A stretch of DNA of 33,633 nucleotides from Clostridiales bacterium (GTDB lineage: Bacteria; Bacillota; Clostridia; Lachnospirales; Lachnospiraceae): positions 1-33,633 of the forward strand of contig JAAYPX010000049.1 of the NCBI GenBank assembly GCA_012519565.1, in the 5' to 3' direction. Positions 8,348 to 17,227 of this stretch are shown piece after piece. Under the pieces are notes generated by a model, which saw nothing but the letters and a program-made list of their open reading frames with translations, was not told the DNA's origin and ran no database searches. Numbering within the stretch: the stretch's first letter is position 1; each line of letters opens with the position of its first letter. The translations under genes were made by a program, and so were the position numbers.

Positions 8348-11221
8348 TTATGATGTATAATAACTTTCCACGGGTCCCAGATAGGATTTTGGAAGCAGAT
8401 GATCTTCTGGATAAATCATAAGCCGCTCCAATACCAACCCTGGATCAATAACTTTAATTGCTATTTCATTAATGCCCTCAGATAGTGACAAGGTAGATAT
8501 ACTGGTTCGTATATTATCCAACACCCCCTTGGCCCAAGGGGAATTTTCAGGAGCACCAGCTTTAAATCCATCTGCAATAGAGTCAATGATCTGCCAGGTA
8601 CCACCATTAACAGATACTCCATACCGGATTCCCATACCCCGATGAACTGGATTACTTGGTGCAGTCATCAGAGCCATTTTATAACTTCCACCTTTTTCTG
8701 TATAAATTCGATAGGTTACTGTTGGTGATGGCTCTTCTATTTGAAAGTGTTTTGTCGTAGGAAAAACTTTTAAACCATAGTCATACCGTCCAAAATCCTC
8801 CAGTAGTTGCCAATAGGCCTTATCTGTATTCTTTATTTCACAATAGTTATTTGCATTAATTGTAAATACTTCTTTGTTTGCTAAGAATGTTAATGGTTTT
8901 AGATTATCTATGCTTGTCTTTTTCCCATAAACCAAAAGAACAATAGTGGCATTTGCTCCCTTAATAAATACCTTTAATCTCTCTTCCTCTTCTGGTAATT
9001 GACTTCTATCACAGCATAAAGTTAGAATGTTTTGGCTTTCCACGGTTGTGAACTCGGTATGCACTGATAACCATCTACTAGGCTCCATCTCCACTGTAAA
9101 ATCAAAATAACCCTGACCATCATTGGCTATTTCAATATCTACTGTGGTATTATCATGATAGAGGAAATCTTTAATCTCAATGGTCATAGGGCTACCATAT
9201 ACCTTATGAGCAATAGGCTCTGCATCGACTCTAGATACTACCATTCTAGGGTCTTTTGCTGCTTCTACTGTATACCTTAGAGGATAGCGACAATTGTCAT
9301 CATTCCACTGAGTAAATCCTATATGGGATGCCAGCTCCATACCTTTCCATTTACCATTTAAAGCCTTGCTAAAACTCTCTGATAAATTATTATCTATTTC
9401 TATACACTCAGTAACCTTCTGAGCATATTCATTAGCAATCTTCTTGCCCTGCATTGCATAATGCCTGTTCTTACCCGCATATAATTGCATTTTTAATAAA
9501 TTTGTTGAAGCCATAGCAGGGTAATAAATCATGCTATAGTAAGCATCTTTACAGGAATTTGGCAGATGCTCATATAAATGCTGAGCTTTCTTTGATATAT
9601 AGTCTGCCAGCTCCAACATTCTATCAGCTTCTCTTTCATGAACTGGATGGTAGGTATATTCATTTAGAGCCTCTGGATGTCTTAGACTATTAAGTCTTAT
9701 GTACCCATTATGAACCTTCATTATTTCTCTAATCACACCGTCATCTATAAATTTACCAAATTGCTGCTTCATCCACTGGAATGTAAATTCTTCAGTACTG
9801 TTGGGTGATTGGGTACCCCATTTTTCAAAATCGTAAGCTAAACTCAGGAAATAAGACAGTGGAAACTCATTAAACTTTATGTCCCCCACATTGACAATCC
9901 AGATATCCCGTATTCCATAATCATAGGCCATGGACATTTGCTCCCAGACTTTACTTAGTGGTGTACTATTTACCCACTCATGGGAGATAGGACCTCCATG
10001 ATAATCGAAATGATAATACATACCCCAGCCGCCCTTACGATTTCTAACTTCCTCTTCTGGCAAGGTACGCAGGTTACCAAAATTATCCTCGCATAACATG
10101 CAGATAACTCCATCCAGTTCCTCCCATTGATTTAGTCCTACAGTATCCCTATCTCCATAAAAGTAATCTTCCACTTCCTTATAGAGGGCTATCATCTGCG
10201 GAACTTGATTTAGATCAGGATTGACATGTTCAGCAATTAACTTTCTCTGCTCCCTTATGATATCTTTTAAAAGATCAATATTCTCTTTTAAAGTAGAAGC
10301 CTCATCCAACATGGAAGAATCCCTCTCACCCCGCATACCAATTGTTATAATACTCTCGTAATTATGTCCCCTAATTAGTCCATCTCTCCAATATTTTAGG
10401 AGACCTTCCTTATTAGTGTAGTAATTCCACTCATTACCATAAATACTATCTTCTCCTCTAACCTTATCCCATTCTTCACTGGCACGCATACATGGTTCGT
10501 GATGGGATGTCCCCATAATTACCCCATAGATATCAGCTAGTTCCATATTAGCCAAACCAGGTCCATCAAGTTGGAAAGAGGAAGTCCACATTGCAGGCCA
10601 TAGATAGTTACCTTTTAATCGAAGCAATAGCTCAAATACCTTATCATACATTACGGCATTAAATCCGCCATAATGTCCAAAGGCCCAATTACCAAAGCAA
10701 GGCCACTCATCATTGATAAAAAATCCTCTATATTTCACACTGGGTTCCTTAGAAACCATCTCTATACCCTCATCCAGACAGATATTGCTTTGGAAAGCAG
10801 GCTTGGCATCTCCCCAAAACACCATCGGTGATACGCCAAGAAGCTCAGATAAATGGAACATTCCATATATAGTTCCTCTCTTGTCACTGCCACATATAAC
10901 CAATGCTAGTTTTATCTTATCTATTGGATTTTCTACTAATTTTATTGAATATACTTCTTGCTTACCACAAATAACATCCGTGTCAATTTTCCCCTCCGCT
11001 GACAAGTAATCCATGATTTCACTTTGTCCCATAGTAGCAAAAATAATTACTTGAGGTGTATTTATTTCTTCCTTTTTTGAATAAATACTAGGTTTTAAAC
11101 CACAAACTAATTCAATATCACCAGCAACCTTGGTAGCTATTCTCTTTACACCTTCAGAAGCTGTATTCTCCACTAGAATAGGAGTTATCTCCTTATTATT
11201 TGATATTTGAAAGCACTTCAC
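8348..11221 (-). CDS. GH115 xylan alpha-1,2-glucuronidase
   Basis: 957-residue enzyme expected to remove glucuronic or 4-O-methylglucuronic acid side chains from xylan or xylo-oligosaccharides. Family-typical blocks are in order: an N-terminal alpha/beta domain ending SDKRGTIYGMFHLSELLGVS (near 112-131), the barrel with YRGFFINDEWP, GFNAVMYDKVFELLLRLKGN and YLWPAMW, then MGTSHHEP, FDYHGGPISHEW and a helical region. A C-terminal beta-sandwich (about 790-950) is typical of longer GH115 proteins. There is no signal peptide, so it should act in the cytoplasm on imported oligosaccharides. The start is GTG with GGAGG seven bases ahead. It is transcribed divergently from the AraC regulator, and its promoter and a palindrome are visible in the shared gap. 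It is the clearest marker that the target is glucuronoxylan. Confidence 0.93.
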   Translation of the reverse strand: MKCFQISNNKEITPILVENTASEGVKRIATKVAGDIELVCGLKPSIYSKKEEINTPQVIIFATMGQSEIMDYLSAEGKIDTDVICGKQEVYSIKLVENPIDKIKLALVICGSDKRGTIYGMFHLSELLGVSPMVFWGDAKPAFQSNICLDEGIEMVSKEPSVKYRGFFINDEWPCFGNWAFGHYGGFNAVMYDKVFELLLRLKGNYLWPAMWTSSFQLDGPGLANMELADIYGVIMGTSHHEPCMRASEEWDKVRGEDSIYGNEWNYYTNKEGLLKYWRDGLIRGHNYESIITIGMRGERDSSMLDEASTLKENIDLLKDIIREQRKLIAEHVNPDLNQVPQMIALYKEVEDYFYGDRDTVGLNQWEELDGVICMLCEDNFGNLRTLPEEEVRNRKGGWGMYYHFDYHGGPISHEWVNSTPLSKVWEQMSMAYDYGIRDIWIVNVGDIKFNEFPLSYFLSLAYDFEKWGTQSPNSTEEFTFQWMKQQFGKFIDDGVIREIMKVHNGYIRLNSLRHPEALNEYTYHPVHEREADRMLELADYISKKAQHLYEHLPNSCKDAYYSMIYYPAMASTNLLKMQLYAGKNRHYAMQGKKIANEYAQKVTECIEIDNNLSESFSKALNGKWKGMELASHIGFTQWNDDNCRYPLRYTVEAAKDPRMVVSRVDAEPIAHKVYGSPMTIEIKDFLYHDNTTVDIEIANDGQGYFDFTVEMEPSRWLSVHTEFTTVESQNILTLCCDRSQLPEEEERLKVFIKGANATIVLLVYGKKTSIDNLKPLTFLANKEVFTINANNYCEIKNTDKAYWQLLEDFGRYDYGLKVFPTTKHFQIEEPSPTVTYRIYTEKGGSYKMALMTAPSNPVHRGMGIRYGVSVNGGTWQIIDSIADGFKAGAPENSPWAKGVLDNIRTSISTLSLSEGINEIAIKVIDPGLVLERLMIYPEDHLLPKSYLGPVESYYTS

Positions 11222-11279
11222 AATTACTCCTCCTTACATAGTTAATAGCTTATAAATATTGATATATTGCTATTGAGAA

Positions 11280-11306
11280 TTGAATATATATTAAATATAT
11301 ATTCAA
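11280..11306. promoter_or_regulatory. 27-bp perfect palindrome in GH115 leader (candidate operator)
   Basis: TTGAATATATATT (11280-11292) and AATATATATTCAA (11294-11306) are exact reverse complements around a single A. The element lies between the predicted GH115 promoter (11351-11379) and the GH115 start at 11221, so it is inside the leader transcript. This position suits a repressor acting as a roadblock, or an RNA hairpin. Arms this long rarely arise by chance, but the AT-rich context lowers confidence. Confidence 0.5.
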
Positions 11307-11350
11307 AGAAAGATTATTTTAGATGAATATTTACATTAAGATTGATAAGC

Positions 11351-11379
11351 ATTATAATGTATATAGTATATTCTTACAA
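11351..11379 (-). promoter_or_regulatory. Sigma-A type promoter for GH115
   Basis: On the minus strand TTGTAA (11379-11374) and a perfect TATAAT (11356-11351) are separated by exactly 17 bases. This predicts a start near 11344 and a leader of about 120 bases before the GH115 GTG. The orientation and position fit the divergent gene arrangement. Confidence 0.65.
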
Positions 11380-11386
11380 ATATGTT

Positions 11387-11415
11387 TTGATTTTTATTTA
11401 TTTCATAAACATTAT
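11387..11415 (+). promoter_or_regulatory. Possible promoter for the AraC regulator
   Basis: TTGATT (11387-11392) and CATTAT (11410-11415) are 17 bases apart on the plus strand. The -10 box is only a moderate match, and the start would give a leader of about 105 bases. It is back-to-back with the GH115 promoter, so one bound regulator could influence both. Confidence 0.3.
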
Positions 11416-11457
11416 CTACAATGTCCTAAGAACCACCTGATTTATATCAGTGCTAGT

Positions 11458-11474
11458 AAGTTATGTTATAACTT
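11458..11474. promoter_or_regulatory. Inverted repeat AAGTTAT-GTT-ATAACTT ahead of AraC gene
   Basis: Seven-base arms (11458-11464 and 11468-11474) flank GTT, 53 bases before the regulator's start codon and downstream of its possible promoter. It could be an autoregulatory operator. AraC proteins usually bind direct repeats, so another factor or chance remains possible. Confidence 0.35.
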
Positions 11475-11526
11475 TTATATTTAAGTTAGCTACAATACAC
11501 ATTATTTCTATAAGGGGTGATAAGCA

Positions 11527-12405
11527 ATGATTGAAGTTCTCGATGGTGTACATGAAACAGTCCTATATAGATATATGAAGGGTGTTTGTATTTATCATAA
11601 TGTCGAAAATGTAAATTATCCTATACACTGGCATACAGCATTAGAGATTATTATGCCCTATAGATCTCCCTATACAGTAGAAATCAATAATCATATGATT
11701 ACTTTTGATGTGGGAGATATCTTTTTAATTCCACCAGGTACATTACATAAACTCTACTCTCCTAAAGAAGGAGAAAGACTTATAGCATTATTTGATTCCT
11801 CTTTAATCAGCAACTTATTAGGATTAGAGACAATTATTCATCTTCTTAACCCATATAAATTTATAAAATATGAGGAGACTCCCACTTTAGCCAATGAATT
11901 GCACAGCTATTTAAAAGAGATTGAAGATGAATATTTCTCGAGAAAACCATTTAATAATTTGAGAATTTACTCTTTATTTATTCAATTATTTGCTAGTTTA
12001 GGTAGAGCCAACATTAAAGCCAACTCTGAATTCTCAAATATATCTCAGAACAATCTGAACAAATATATAGAGGACTTCTTATATGTATGCAATTATATTA
12101 ATGATCATTGTACAGAAAATATAACAGTGGACACCTTAGCTTCTCTGACAGGATTTAGCAAATATCATTTTTCTAGGCTGTTTAAGCAATTTATTGGTAT
12201 GTCATGGTACAATTATTTATTAACTAGAAGAATCATGTATGCGGAAAAACTTTTAACCAAGCCTAATATTACTATTACAGAAGTCGCTATGGCATCTGGT
12301 TTCAATAGTCTATCTACCTTTAACCGAGTATTTAAAGAATTCAAACACCGTACCCCATCAGAATATAAATCCTTAAGTGTGGATAAAAATAATCATACTA
12401 AATAG
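11527..12405 (+). CDS. AraC-family transcriptional regulator with cupin sensor domain
   Basis: 292 residues and the only real plus-strand gene. The N-terminal cupin (about 20-100) has IHWHTALEI and GDIFLIPPGTLHKL, the usual metal or sugar-sensing half of XylS/AraC regulators. The C-terminal pair of helix-turn-helix motifs (about 195-288) includes TVDTLASLTGFSKYHFSRLF and VAMASGFNSLSTFNRVFKEF followed by TPSEYK, the AraC signature. AAGGGGTGAT precedes the ATG. It is divergent from GH115 and convergent with the GH43 genes, so it is the obvious candidate local activator of this locus. The inducer, probably a xylo-oligosaccharide or uronic acid-containing product, is inferred from its neighbours only. 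Confidence 0.93.
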   Translation: MIEVLDGVHETVLYRYMKGVCIYHNVENVNYPIHWHTALEIIMPYRSPYTVEINNHMITFDVGDIFLIPPGTLHKLYSPKEGERLIALFDSSLISNLLGLETIIHLLNPYKFIKYEETPTLANELHSYLKEIEDEYFSRKPFNNLRIYSLFIQLFASLGRANIKANSEFSNISQNNLNKYIEDFLYVCNYINDHCTENITVDTLASLTGFSKYHFSRLFKQFIGMSWYNYLLTRRIMYAEKLLTKPNITITEVAMASGFNSLSTFNRVFKEFKHRTPSEYKSLSVDKNNHTK

Positions 12406-12417
12406 TTTCATATATAT

Positions 12418-12484
12418 AATAAGCTCTTAGTTATATTTGCTCTTATTGTACAGTATTGGTTTTACATAGAACTAAGAGCTTATT
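12418..12484. terminator. Inverted repeat between convergent AraC and GH43 genes
   Basis: AATAAGCTCTTAGTT (12418-12432) and AACTAAGAGCTTATT (12470-12484) are perfect 15-base arms with a 37-base loop. It sits between two converging genes, where a bidirectional terminator is expected. The T-rich tail is poor on both strands, so the call rests mainly on the long stem and the position. Confidence 0.55.
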
Positions 12485-12530
12485 AGTTCTTATGCCTTTT
12501 AATGACTTGTATATTTAATCATTCGATATT

Positions 12531-14084
12531 TTACTGTAAGCATCTATAGTCAAATTTCTCAAAATCAGCTTTACCTCCAATCTCTTTGGTTGAGTATATA
12601 AACAATCCAATCCTACAACCAACAAAATGATCCAATCTAAAGTATAACTTATGAGTTACACCAAGCTTTATCCATTCTCCGTTACACTGATAATAAAATT
12701 CTGCAATATCTATATTATTCTCAAAATTGCCATAGACTTTTAATGTTACCCTATGGGTATCTATAGGAATTCTTTCATATTCTTTACCTGGCCTTGTAAT
12801 ATCAGAAGGTTTACCCCAGATATTGCTTTCCATGTCCATCTCTTTTCCTATCATAACTAGATAATATTTCCCTTCTTCTTTGGTCAGAGCAATTAGACCA
12901 TAACAGCCTTGTAATGCGCAAATACCTGCAAAATCTCCATCCTTAAGTTGTCTTCCATCAACTGTTACAATTGCCTGGCATGCAGGCCCCATAGCCCTCT
13001 GTGTTAATGTGTTTTGAGCTAATGTTAAATTATTACTTATTTTTCCTGTCTGAATACGCAATGCTCCTGGTTTTTCTGTGACTGTCCATAGATCATTATT
13101 GGGATTATGATTCCATTGCCATACTTTCTTTAAATATATCTTTCCGTCTTTATCTGCTTCATAGTTGAAATCATCACTGGCAAAGAGTGGCTCATAAACA
13201 TAACTTGGGTTTGTACTTTTAGTTTCAATGTAATGAGGTACCTTACCTCGAATACCAAATACAGGGAAGTTGTTTTCCCAATTCATAGGTACCAAAACAG
13301 GAATTCTTCCTACCGCACCATGATCTTGAAATAACATGGCATACCATTCTCCGCCAGGTGTATCCACTATCCCTCCTTGGGCTATACCAGCATTATGGTA
13401 GCCCATATCATCATCTAAAATATCCTTACCAATAAACTCACCTTCTAAGGATGATGCAACAAAGCAAGCTTCAGTTCTTCTTCTATTCCCGACAGATGGC
13501 CAATGAATTAAAAAGACATAGTACATTCCATTTATTTTATAAATATGGGCTCCCTCATAACCTAGGCCCACCTGCCCCTTATCTACTATAATTATTCGAT
13601 TCAGACCACCAGCCTTGGGGCCAGTAAGATCAGAATTTAATTCTAAAAGATGTATTTCTTTATTACCATATACTATGAATACCCTGTCATCATCATCAAA
13701 AAGTAGAGAAGAATCATGATAGAAACCCTGGATAATTTGCTTTTTCCACGGCCCCATAATATCCTCCGATTGATATAGATAGGTTTTTCCAGTATCATTG
13801 GCGGCAAAGCACACATAAAATTTGCCTTTATGATAACGAAGGGAGGCTGCCCACATACCTTTACCATAAATCCCTTTATCATCCTCTAATTTTTGGCCTG
13901 GAGTATCATCTAATGTTTCATAGACGTAAGTTGCAATCTCCCAATTAATCAAATCATAGGATCTAAGAATGACACCACCAGGCATAAAATGCATGGTGGT
14001 ACTAATCATATAATAGGTATCATCAACCCTTATAATATCTAAGTCAGGATAATCAGACCAAATGATTGGATTGTTTTTCCTCAT
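12531..14084 (-). CDS. GH43 beta-xylosidase/arabinofuranosidase (GH43_12-like)
   Basis: 517-residue cytoplasmic enzyme with no signal peptide. The N-terminal five-bladed propeller begins NPIIWSDYPDLDIIRVDDTY; the Asp of PDLD (about D14) is the expected base. It continues with STTMHFMPGGVILRSYDLIN, GMWAASLRYHKGKFYVCFA and QGGIVDTPGGEWYAMLFQDHG, a set typical of the GH43_12-like group with substituted xylo-oligosaccharide activity. Residues about 310-517 form the C-terminal beta-sandwich common to beta-xylosidases (FDYRCLQ end). AAAGGTAG lies six bases before the ATG, and the preceding GH43 stop is only 37 bases away, so the two are co-transcribed. Whether xylose or arabinose is released cannot be decided from sequence alone. 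Confidence 0.9.
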   Translation of the reverse strand: MRKNNPIIWSDYPDLDIIRVDDTYYMISTTMHFMPGGVILRSYDLINWEIATYVYETLDDTPGQKLEDDKGIYGKGMWAASLRYHKGKFYVCFAANDTGKTYLYQSEDIMGPWKKQIIQGFYHDSSLLFDDDDRVFIVYGNKEIHLLELNSDLTGPKAGGLNRIIIVDKGQVGLGYEGAHIYKINGMYYVFLIHWPSVGNRRRTEACFVASSLEGEFIGKDILDDDMGYHNAGIAQGGIVDTPGGEWYAMLFQDHGAVGRIPVLVPMNWENNFPVFGIRGKVPHYIETKSTNPSYVYEPLFASDDFNYEADKDGKIYLKKVWQWNHNPNNDLWTVTEKPGALRIQTGKISNNLTLAQNTLTQRAMGPACQAIVTVDGRQLKDGDFAGICALQGCYGLIALTKEEGKYYLVMIGKEMDMESNIWGKPSDITRPGKEYERIPIDTHRVTLKVYGNFENNIDIAEFYYQCNGEWIKLGVTHKLYFRLDHFVGCRIGLFIYSTKEIGGKADFEKFDYRCLQ

Positions 14085-14121
14085 AATATTCTACCTTTCT
14101 ATATCTAAGAACTTATTTCCC

Positions 14122-15615
14122 CTATTGGAAATACCAATAATCTATTTTATATCCTTCTCCAAGATATACAAACACTAAGTCATGTACGCCTGTCACTCTT
14201 GTTAAAAGTTTTGTAGTTATTTCTTTATACTCTTCCTCTTCTGAGGGTTCGATTTCTATATAGCCTACAGCATCACCATTAGGATTATCTAGACGTATCT
14301 CAACTACTCCTGCCATAAACTTAGATGGCTTTACTTTTGCTGTAAAATAATTAGCACCTTGCTCTCCAAAATCTGCACCATAAATTGCAGTCCAGTCTCC
14401 AGTATGTATATCTGTTAATACCATATTGCCTGTTCCACCATTTTCAGCATTTTCATCATATAAGCTTGTAGAAACTCCTGCTGATGTACCTATTGTTTCA
14501 GCTTCAACCCTAGTATAAGGATTTAAGTTCTTAACTTGCTTTACACCAAGTTCCGTAGCTTCTATATTATTTATAGAATTATCCTCTGCAATAGATACAG
14601 AATCAATATTAGTGGATCGATAACCTCCAGACACACCCATTTTTGTTTCAACCAGTCTAGCGTGATAAGCTATATACAATTGATTGTCAAACTCAAACAT
14701 ACAGTGATGATTATTACCATTACTTCCAGGGAAGAATTCACCTGGGTTTTTAAGAATTGAACCCCTTAATGTAAATGGTCCCATTGGATTATCACTGGTC
14801 ATATAGATAATCTCACCACTATTAAACCCTAATTCCGCAGCAGCCTTAGGGTCCACATTAAAATTAGAGCAATATGAATAGTAATAAGTGTTGCCAATCT
14901 TATTGATACCTGAATCTTCAAATAAATAAGGTACTTCTAATGGAGCTGGATCTCCTGCCAAACTTATCATATCGTCTCCCAATTTTACAACCCTGGCAGT
15001 TCCAGGATTGGCATGGCTTTCACCAGGACCACCTCCAAAATATAAGTAGGCGTGGTCTCCATCTACCAATACCGCAGGATCGAATAACCAGGATACGTTA
15101 GCACAATTGGGAGTTGCTCGGGAAATCAAAGCACAGTTTAAAGGATCAATAAAGGGACCTGTGGGGCTGTCTGATGTTAAGACACCAATACCATTCCCTC
15201 CATTGGCAAAGTAGATAAAGAATTTATCTTTACCATCAACTTTTTTATAAGCTACTGCTGGAGCCCAGGAGTTGTTACCCCATTTTGCAGCACCATTAGG
15301 TCCAGCTGCCTTTATTGCACCATGATCAGTCCAATTCACCAAATCATCTGAAGATATTACATTAAGTGTATTTATTCTTCCATAACTATTATTCAGTATA
15401 TTACCCTCTTGGTCATATTCAAAAAGATCACCAGTCATATAGATATAGACCCTGCCTTCATAGACTATTCCATAGGGATCTGCTCCAAATCGCTGAGTAA
15501 TCAGTGGATTCTTATTACCAAATTCTTTATATCCTCTTGTTAGTTCAATATTTTTAAAATCATTTATGTACTTATTCATTATTTCATTTGATTTTTGCAT
15601 GTTTTCTATTACCAT
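14122..15615 (-). CDS. GH43 arabinoxylan arabinofuranohydrolase-like enzyme with CBM6-like domain
   Basis: About 497 residues without a signal peptide. NPLITQRFGADPYGIVYEGR opens the propeller and its GADP Asp is the likely base. NNSWAPAVAYKKVDGKDKFF, YFANGGNGIGVLTSDSPTGP and WLFDPAVLVDGDHAYLYFGG closely follow the pattern of Bacillus XynD-type arabinoxylan arabinofuranohydrolases, as I remember them. From about residue 365, RVEAETIGTSAGV through KIDYWYFQ is a CBM6-like sandwich; characterised relatives are often secreted, so its cytoplasmic form here is notable. The ORF-track start (15627) is TTG. The ATG at 15615 with GGAG six bases ahead is preferred. It would remove arabinose branches before the GH3 and other GH43 enzymes finish the chain. 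Confidence 0.9.
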   Translation of the reverse strand: MVIENMQKSNEIMNKYINDFKNIELTRGYKEFGNKNPLITQRFGADPYGIVYEGRVYIYMTGDLFEYDQEGNILNNSYGRINTLNVISSDDLVNWTDHGAIKAAGPNGAAKWGNNSWAPAVAYKKVDGKDKFFIYFANGGNGIGVLTSDSPTGPFIDPLNCALISRATPNCANVSWLFDPAVLVDGDHAYLYFGGGPGESHANPGTARVVKLGDDMISLAGDPAPLEVPYLFEDSGINKIGNTYYYSYCSNFNVDPKAAAELGFNSGEIIYMTSDNPMGPFTLRGSILKNPGEFFPGSNGNNHHCMFEFDNQLYIAYHARLVETKMGVSGGYRSTNIDSVSIAEDNSINNIEATELGVKQVKNLNPYTRVEAETIGTSAGVSTSLYDENAENGGTGNMVLTDIHTGDWTAIYGADFGEQGANYFTAKVKPSKFMAGVVEIRLDNPNGDAVGYIEIEPSEEEEYKEITTKLLTRVTGVHDLVFVYLGEGYKIDYWYFQ

Positions 15616-15685
15616 AATAAACTCCAACCCTTTCTACTTAAATATTACATGTCAATATGTTCTAACATCATATTTGCCAGTGGCC

Positions 15686-15876
15686 AACATATACCCCATC
15701 TTTTCCTATTTCAAAATATATTTTCTCATCAGTATCAAAAAGCATAGTTTATATGTATCTATCATCTTCTTGTCAATTTCTTCTTGAGACCTCCTGATTT
15801 CTAGAAGTAAATTGGGATATACTCCTGAAGAAGATCTTCCACCAGCTATATAAAGTTCTCCTTTTAAACAGGTAAT
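15686..15876 (-). pseudogene. Possible gene remnant with frameshift
   Basis: On the minus strand one frame reads ITCLKGELYIAGGRSSSGVY and on into LLLEIRRSQEEIDKKM with no start codon. After the TYK region the protein-like sequence continues in another frame as LFDTDEKIYFEIGKDGVYVG before stopping. Both pieces look like real protein in composition, and neither has a usable start. I do not recognise the parent family. A short decayed tail of a former carbohydrate-active gene is the simplest reading; chance is the alternative. Confidence 0.35.
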
Positions 15877-16055
15877 ATAAAATTTATTAGTAATTTATAC
15901 ATATTTTAACTATGCAACAGTTCCATTATCTTTTCTTATCATATATTGCCAAATAATAATCAATAATTGCTAATGACTCCACCTGGACCTTGTTTAGTCT
16001 AATATTAATTTAATATTAATCTGAATTTCTCCTTAGATGCATAGCAAGCTTTGAC

Positions 16056-16127
16056 GGGCACTTTATGCCCTAGGCAGATATCTTCATATCGCCTAAGTAG
16101 CGCATAATGTGAACAGAGTTCATATGC
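16056..16127 (-). ncRNA. Three abutting hairpins after the xylanase gene (candidate structured RNA)
   Basis: In plus-strand coordinates: GGGCA/TGCCC with loop CTTTA (16056-16070); TAGGCAGATAT/ATATCGCCTA closing a CTTC loop with one bulge (16071-16095); and GCATA..TGAAC/GTTCA..TATGC (16102-16127). They begin 17 bases past the xylanase stop. The region is markedly richer in G and C than its surroundings. No long T-run follows, so it is not a plain terminator. A 3' mRNA stabiliser, processing site, small RNA or dispersed repeat are all possible. Confidence 0.4.
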
Positions 16128-16143
16128 CTGGAGGGCTTATTTA

Positions 16144-17109
16144 TTAGAAATCCATAATCTTATATAATACCTCTTTAGGCTTATGGCTCTCATCGAATAG
16201 TAAAGGCCAATTTTTTCGATTTCTAGCTGGGAAATGATCTAGCCAGGTGTAATCGTCTGCTACTCCCCAAATAGTAACACAATCAATAACATCCTTATAT
16301 TCTCGGAATACACGAAAAGCTCTTTCATATACATCTTCCTGCATTTTAATCATTTCCTTGGTGGGCCTCTCCAGGGATCTATGGTCTTGGAATTCAAACA
16401 TGGATACATCCATCTCAGTAACCTGGATTTTTACTCCTAGGCTTGCGTATAATTCTATGGCTCTTCTTAACTCATCCTCTGTAGGTGTTACTATATTAAA
16501 ATGACACTGCATACCAATACCATCTACAGGCACCCCCCTTTCTAACATGCCTTTAACTGTTTCATATATTTTCTGACTTTTTATTGGATTAGTTTCATTG
16601 TAATCGTTATAATATAACTTTGCTTCAGGAAGTACTTCTCTAGCTAAGTGAAATGAAATATCCATGAATTCTGGACCTAATATTCTGAGCCATTTACTGT
16701 CCCGTAACACTTCATCTTTTTTATCCTCGATAGCCTCATTAACAACATCCCAGCAGTATATATCTTTTTCATAACGCTTACCAATAGTAATCATATGATT
16801 TCTTAATACATCAATTAAACCTTCTTTATCAACATTCTCAAATATGTACCTAGGAGTCTGATTGTGCCAGACAAAGGTATGGCCTCTCATTGCAATATTA
16901 TTTTCTCTGGCAAATTGTACTATTTTATCAGCTTTAGTAAAGTCATATTCACCCTTTTCATTACACACACTACTATATTTCATTTCATTTTCGCATGTTA
17001 TGCTGTTAAAATGAGTAAGAATCACATCCTTATGTGAGTTTATTGTTCTTTCACTTACTGCAACTCCTACCTTAAAATAATCCTTATACTTTTCTTTTAA
17101 ACTTATCAT
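16144..17109 (-). CDS. GH10 endo-1,4-beta-xylanase, intracellular
   Basis: 321 residues, a bare GH10 (beta/alpha)8 barrel. FKVGVAVSERTI and NSITCENEMKYSSV are at the N-terminus, RGHTFVWHNQTP near 75-86, WDVVNEAI with acid/base E125, GIGMQCHFNI near 197-206, and QVTEMDVS with nucleophile E232. It ends WGVADDYTWLDHFPARNRKNWPLLFDE. The absence of a signal peptide or binding module makes it an intracellular xylanase, which in known systems trims imported, often glucuronate-substituted xylo-oligosaccharides. GGAGG precedes the ATG by seven bases. It lies just downstream of the solute-binding protein, consistent with working on what the importers bring in, next to GH115 and GH43 functions. Confidence 0.96.
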   Translation of the reverse strand: MISLKEKYKDYFKVGVAVSERTINSHKDVILTHFNSITCENEMKYSSVCNEKGEYDFTKADKIVQFARENNIAMRGHTFVWHNQTPRYIFENVDKEGLIDVLRNHMITIGKRYEKDIYCWDVVNEAIEDKKDEVLRDSKWLRILGPEFMDISFHLAREVLPEAKLYYNDYNETNPIKSQKIYETVKGMLERGVPVDGIGMQCHFNIVTPTEDELRRAIELYASLGVKIQVTEMDVSMFEFQDHRSLERPTKEMIKMQEDVYERAFRVFREYKDVIDCVTIWGVADDYTWLDHFPARNRKNWPLLFDESHKPKEVLYKIMDF

Positions 17110-17227
17110 GTTAAATCCTCCTTATAATTCAGTGACATCTGCATTACTTCCTGTAAAATTTATTTCCATTAATACAATTAGATGCAAAAATACAAACCCA
17201 TTACTGTAATTAACCCTTATAAACGGA

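Larger units (their letters stand above)
15616..16143. other. 528-base intergenic region between xylanase and GH43
   Basis: No intact gene is seen. On the transcribed (minus) strand it holds, in order, three abutting hairpins (16127-16056), the AT-rich repeat ATTAATATTAAATTAATATTA (16020-16000 region), and a probable degraded coding stretch (about 15870-15690). Unlike all other gaps in this locus it is long, so it may hold a processing site, a promoter for the GH43 pair or the scar of a lost gene. Confidence 0.6.

Noticed and set aside
11222-11526. AT-rich repeats in the GH115-AraC gap considered as a CRISPR or origin
   Set aside because: There are no regularly spaced repeats and no DnaA-box cluster; a divergent promoter region explains what is seen.
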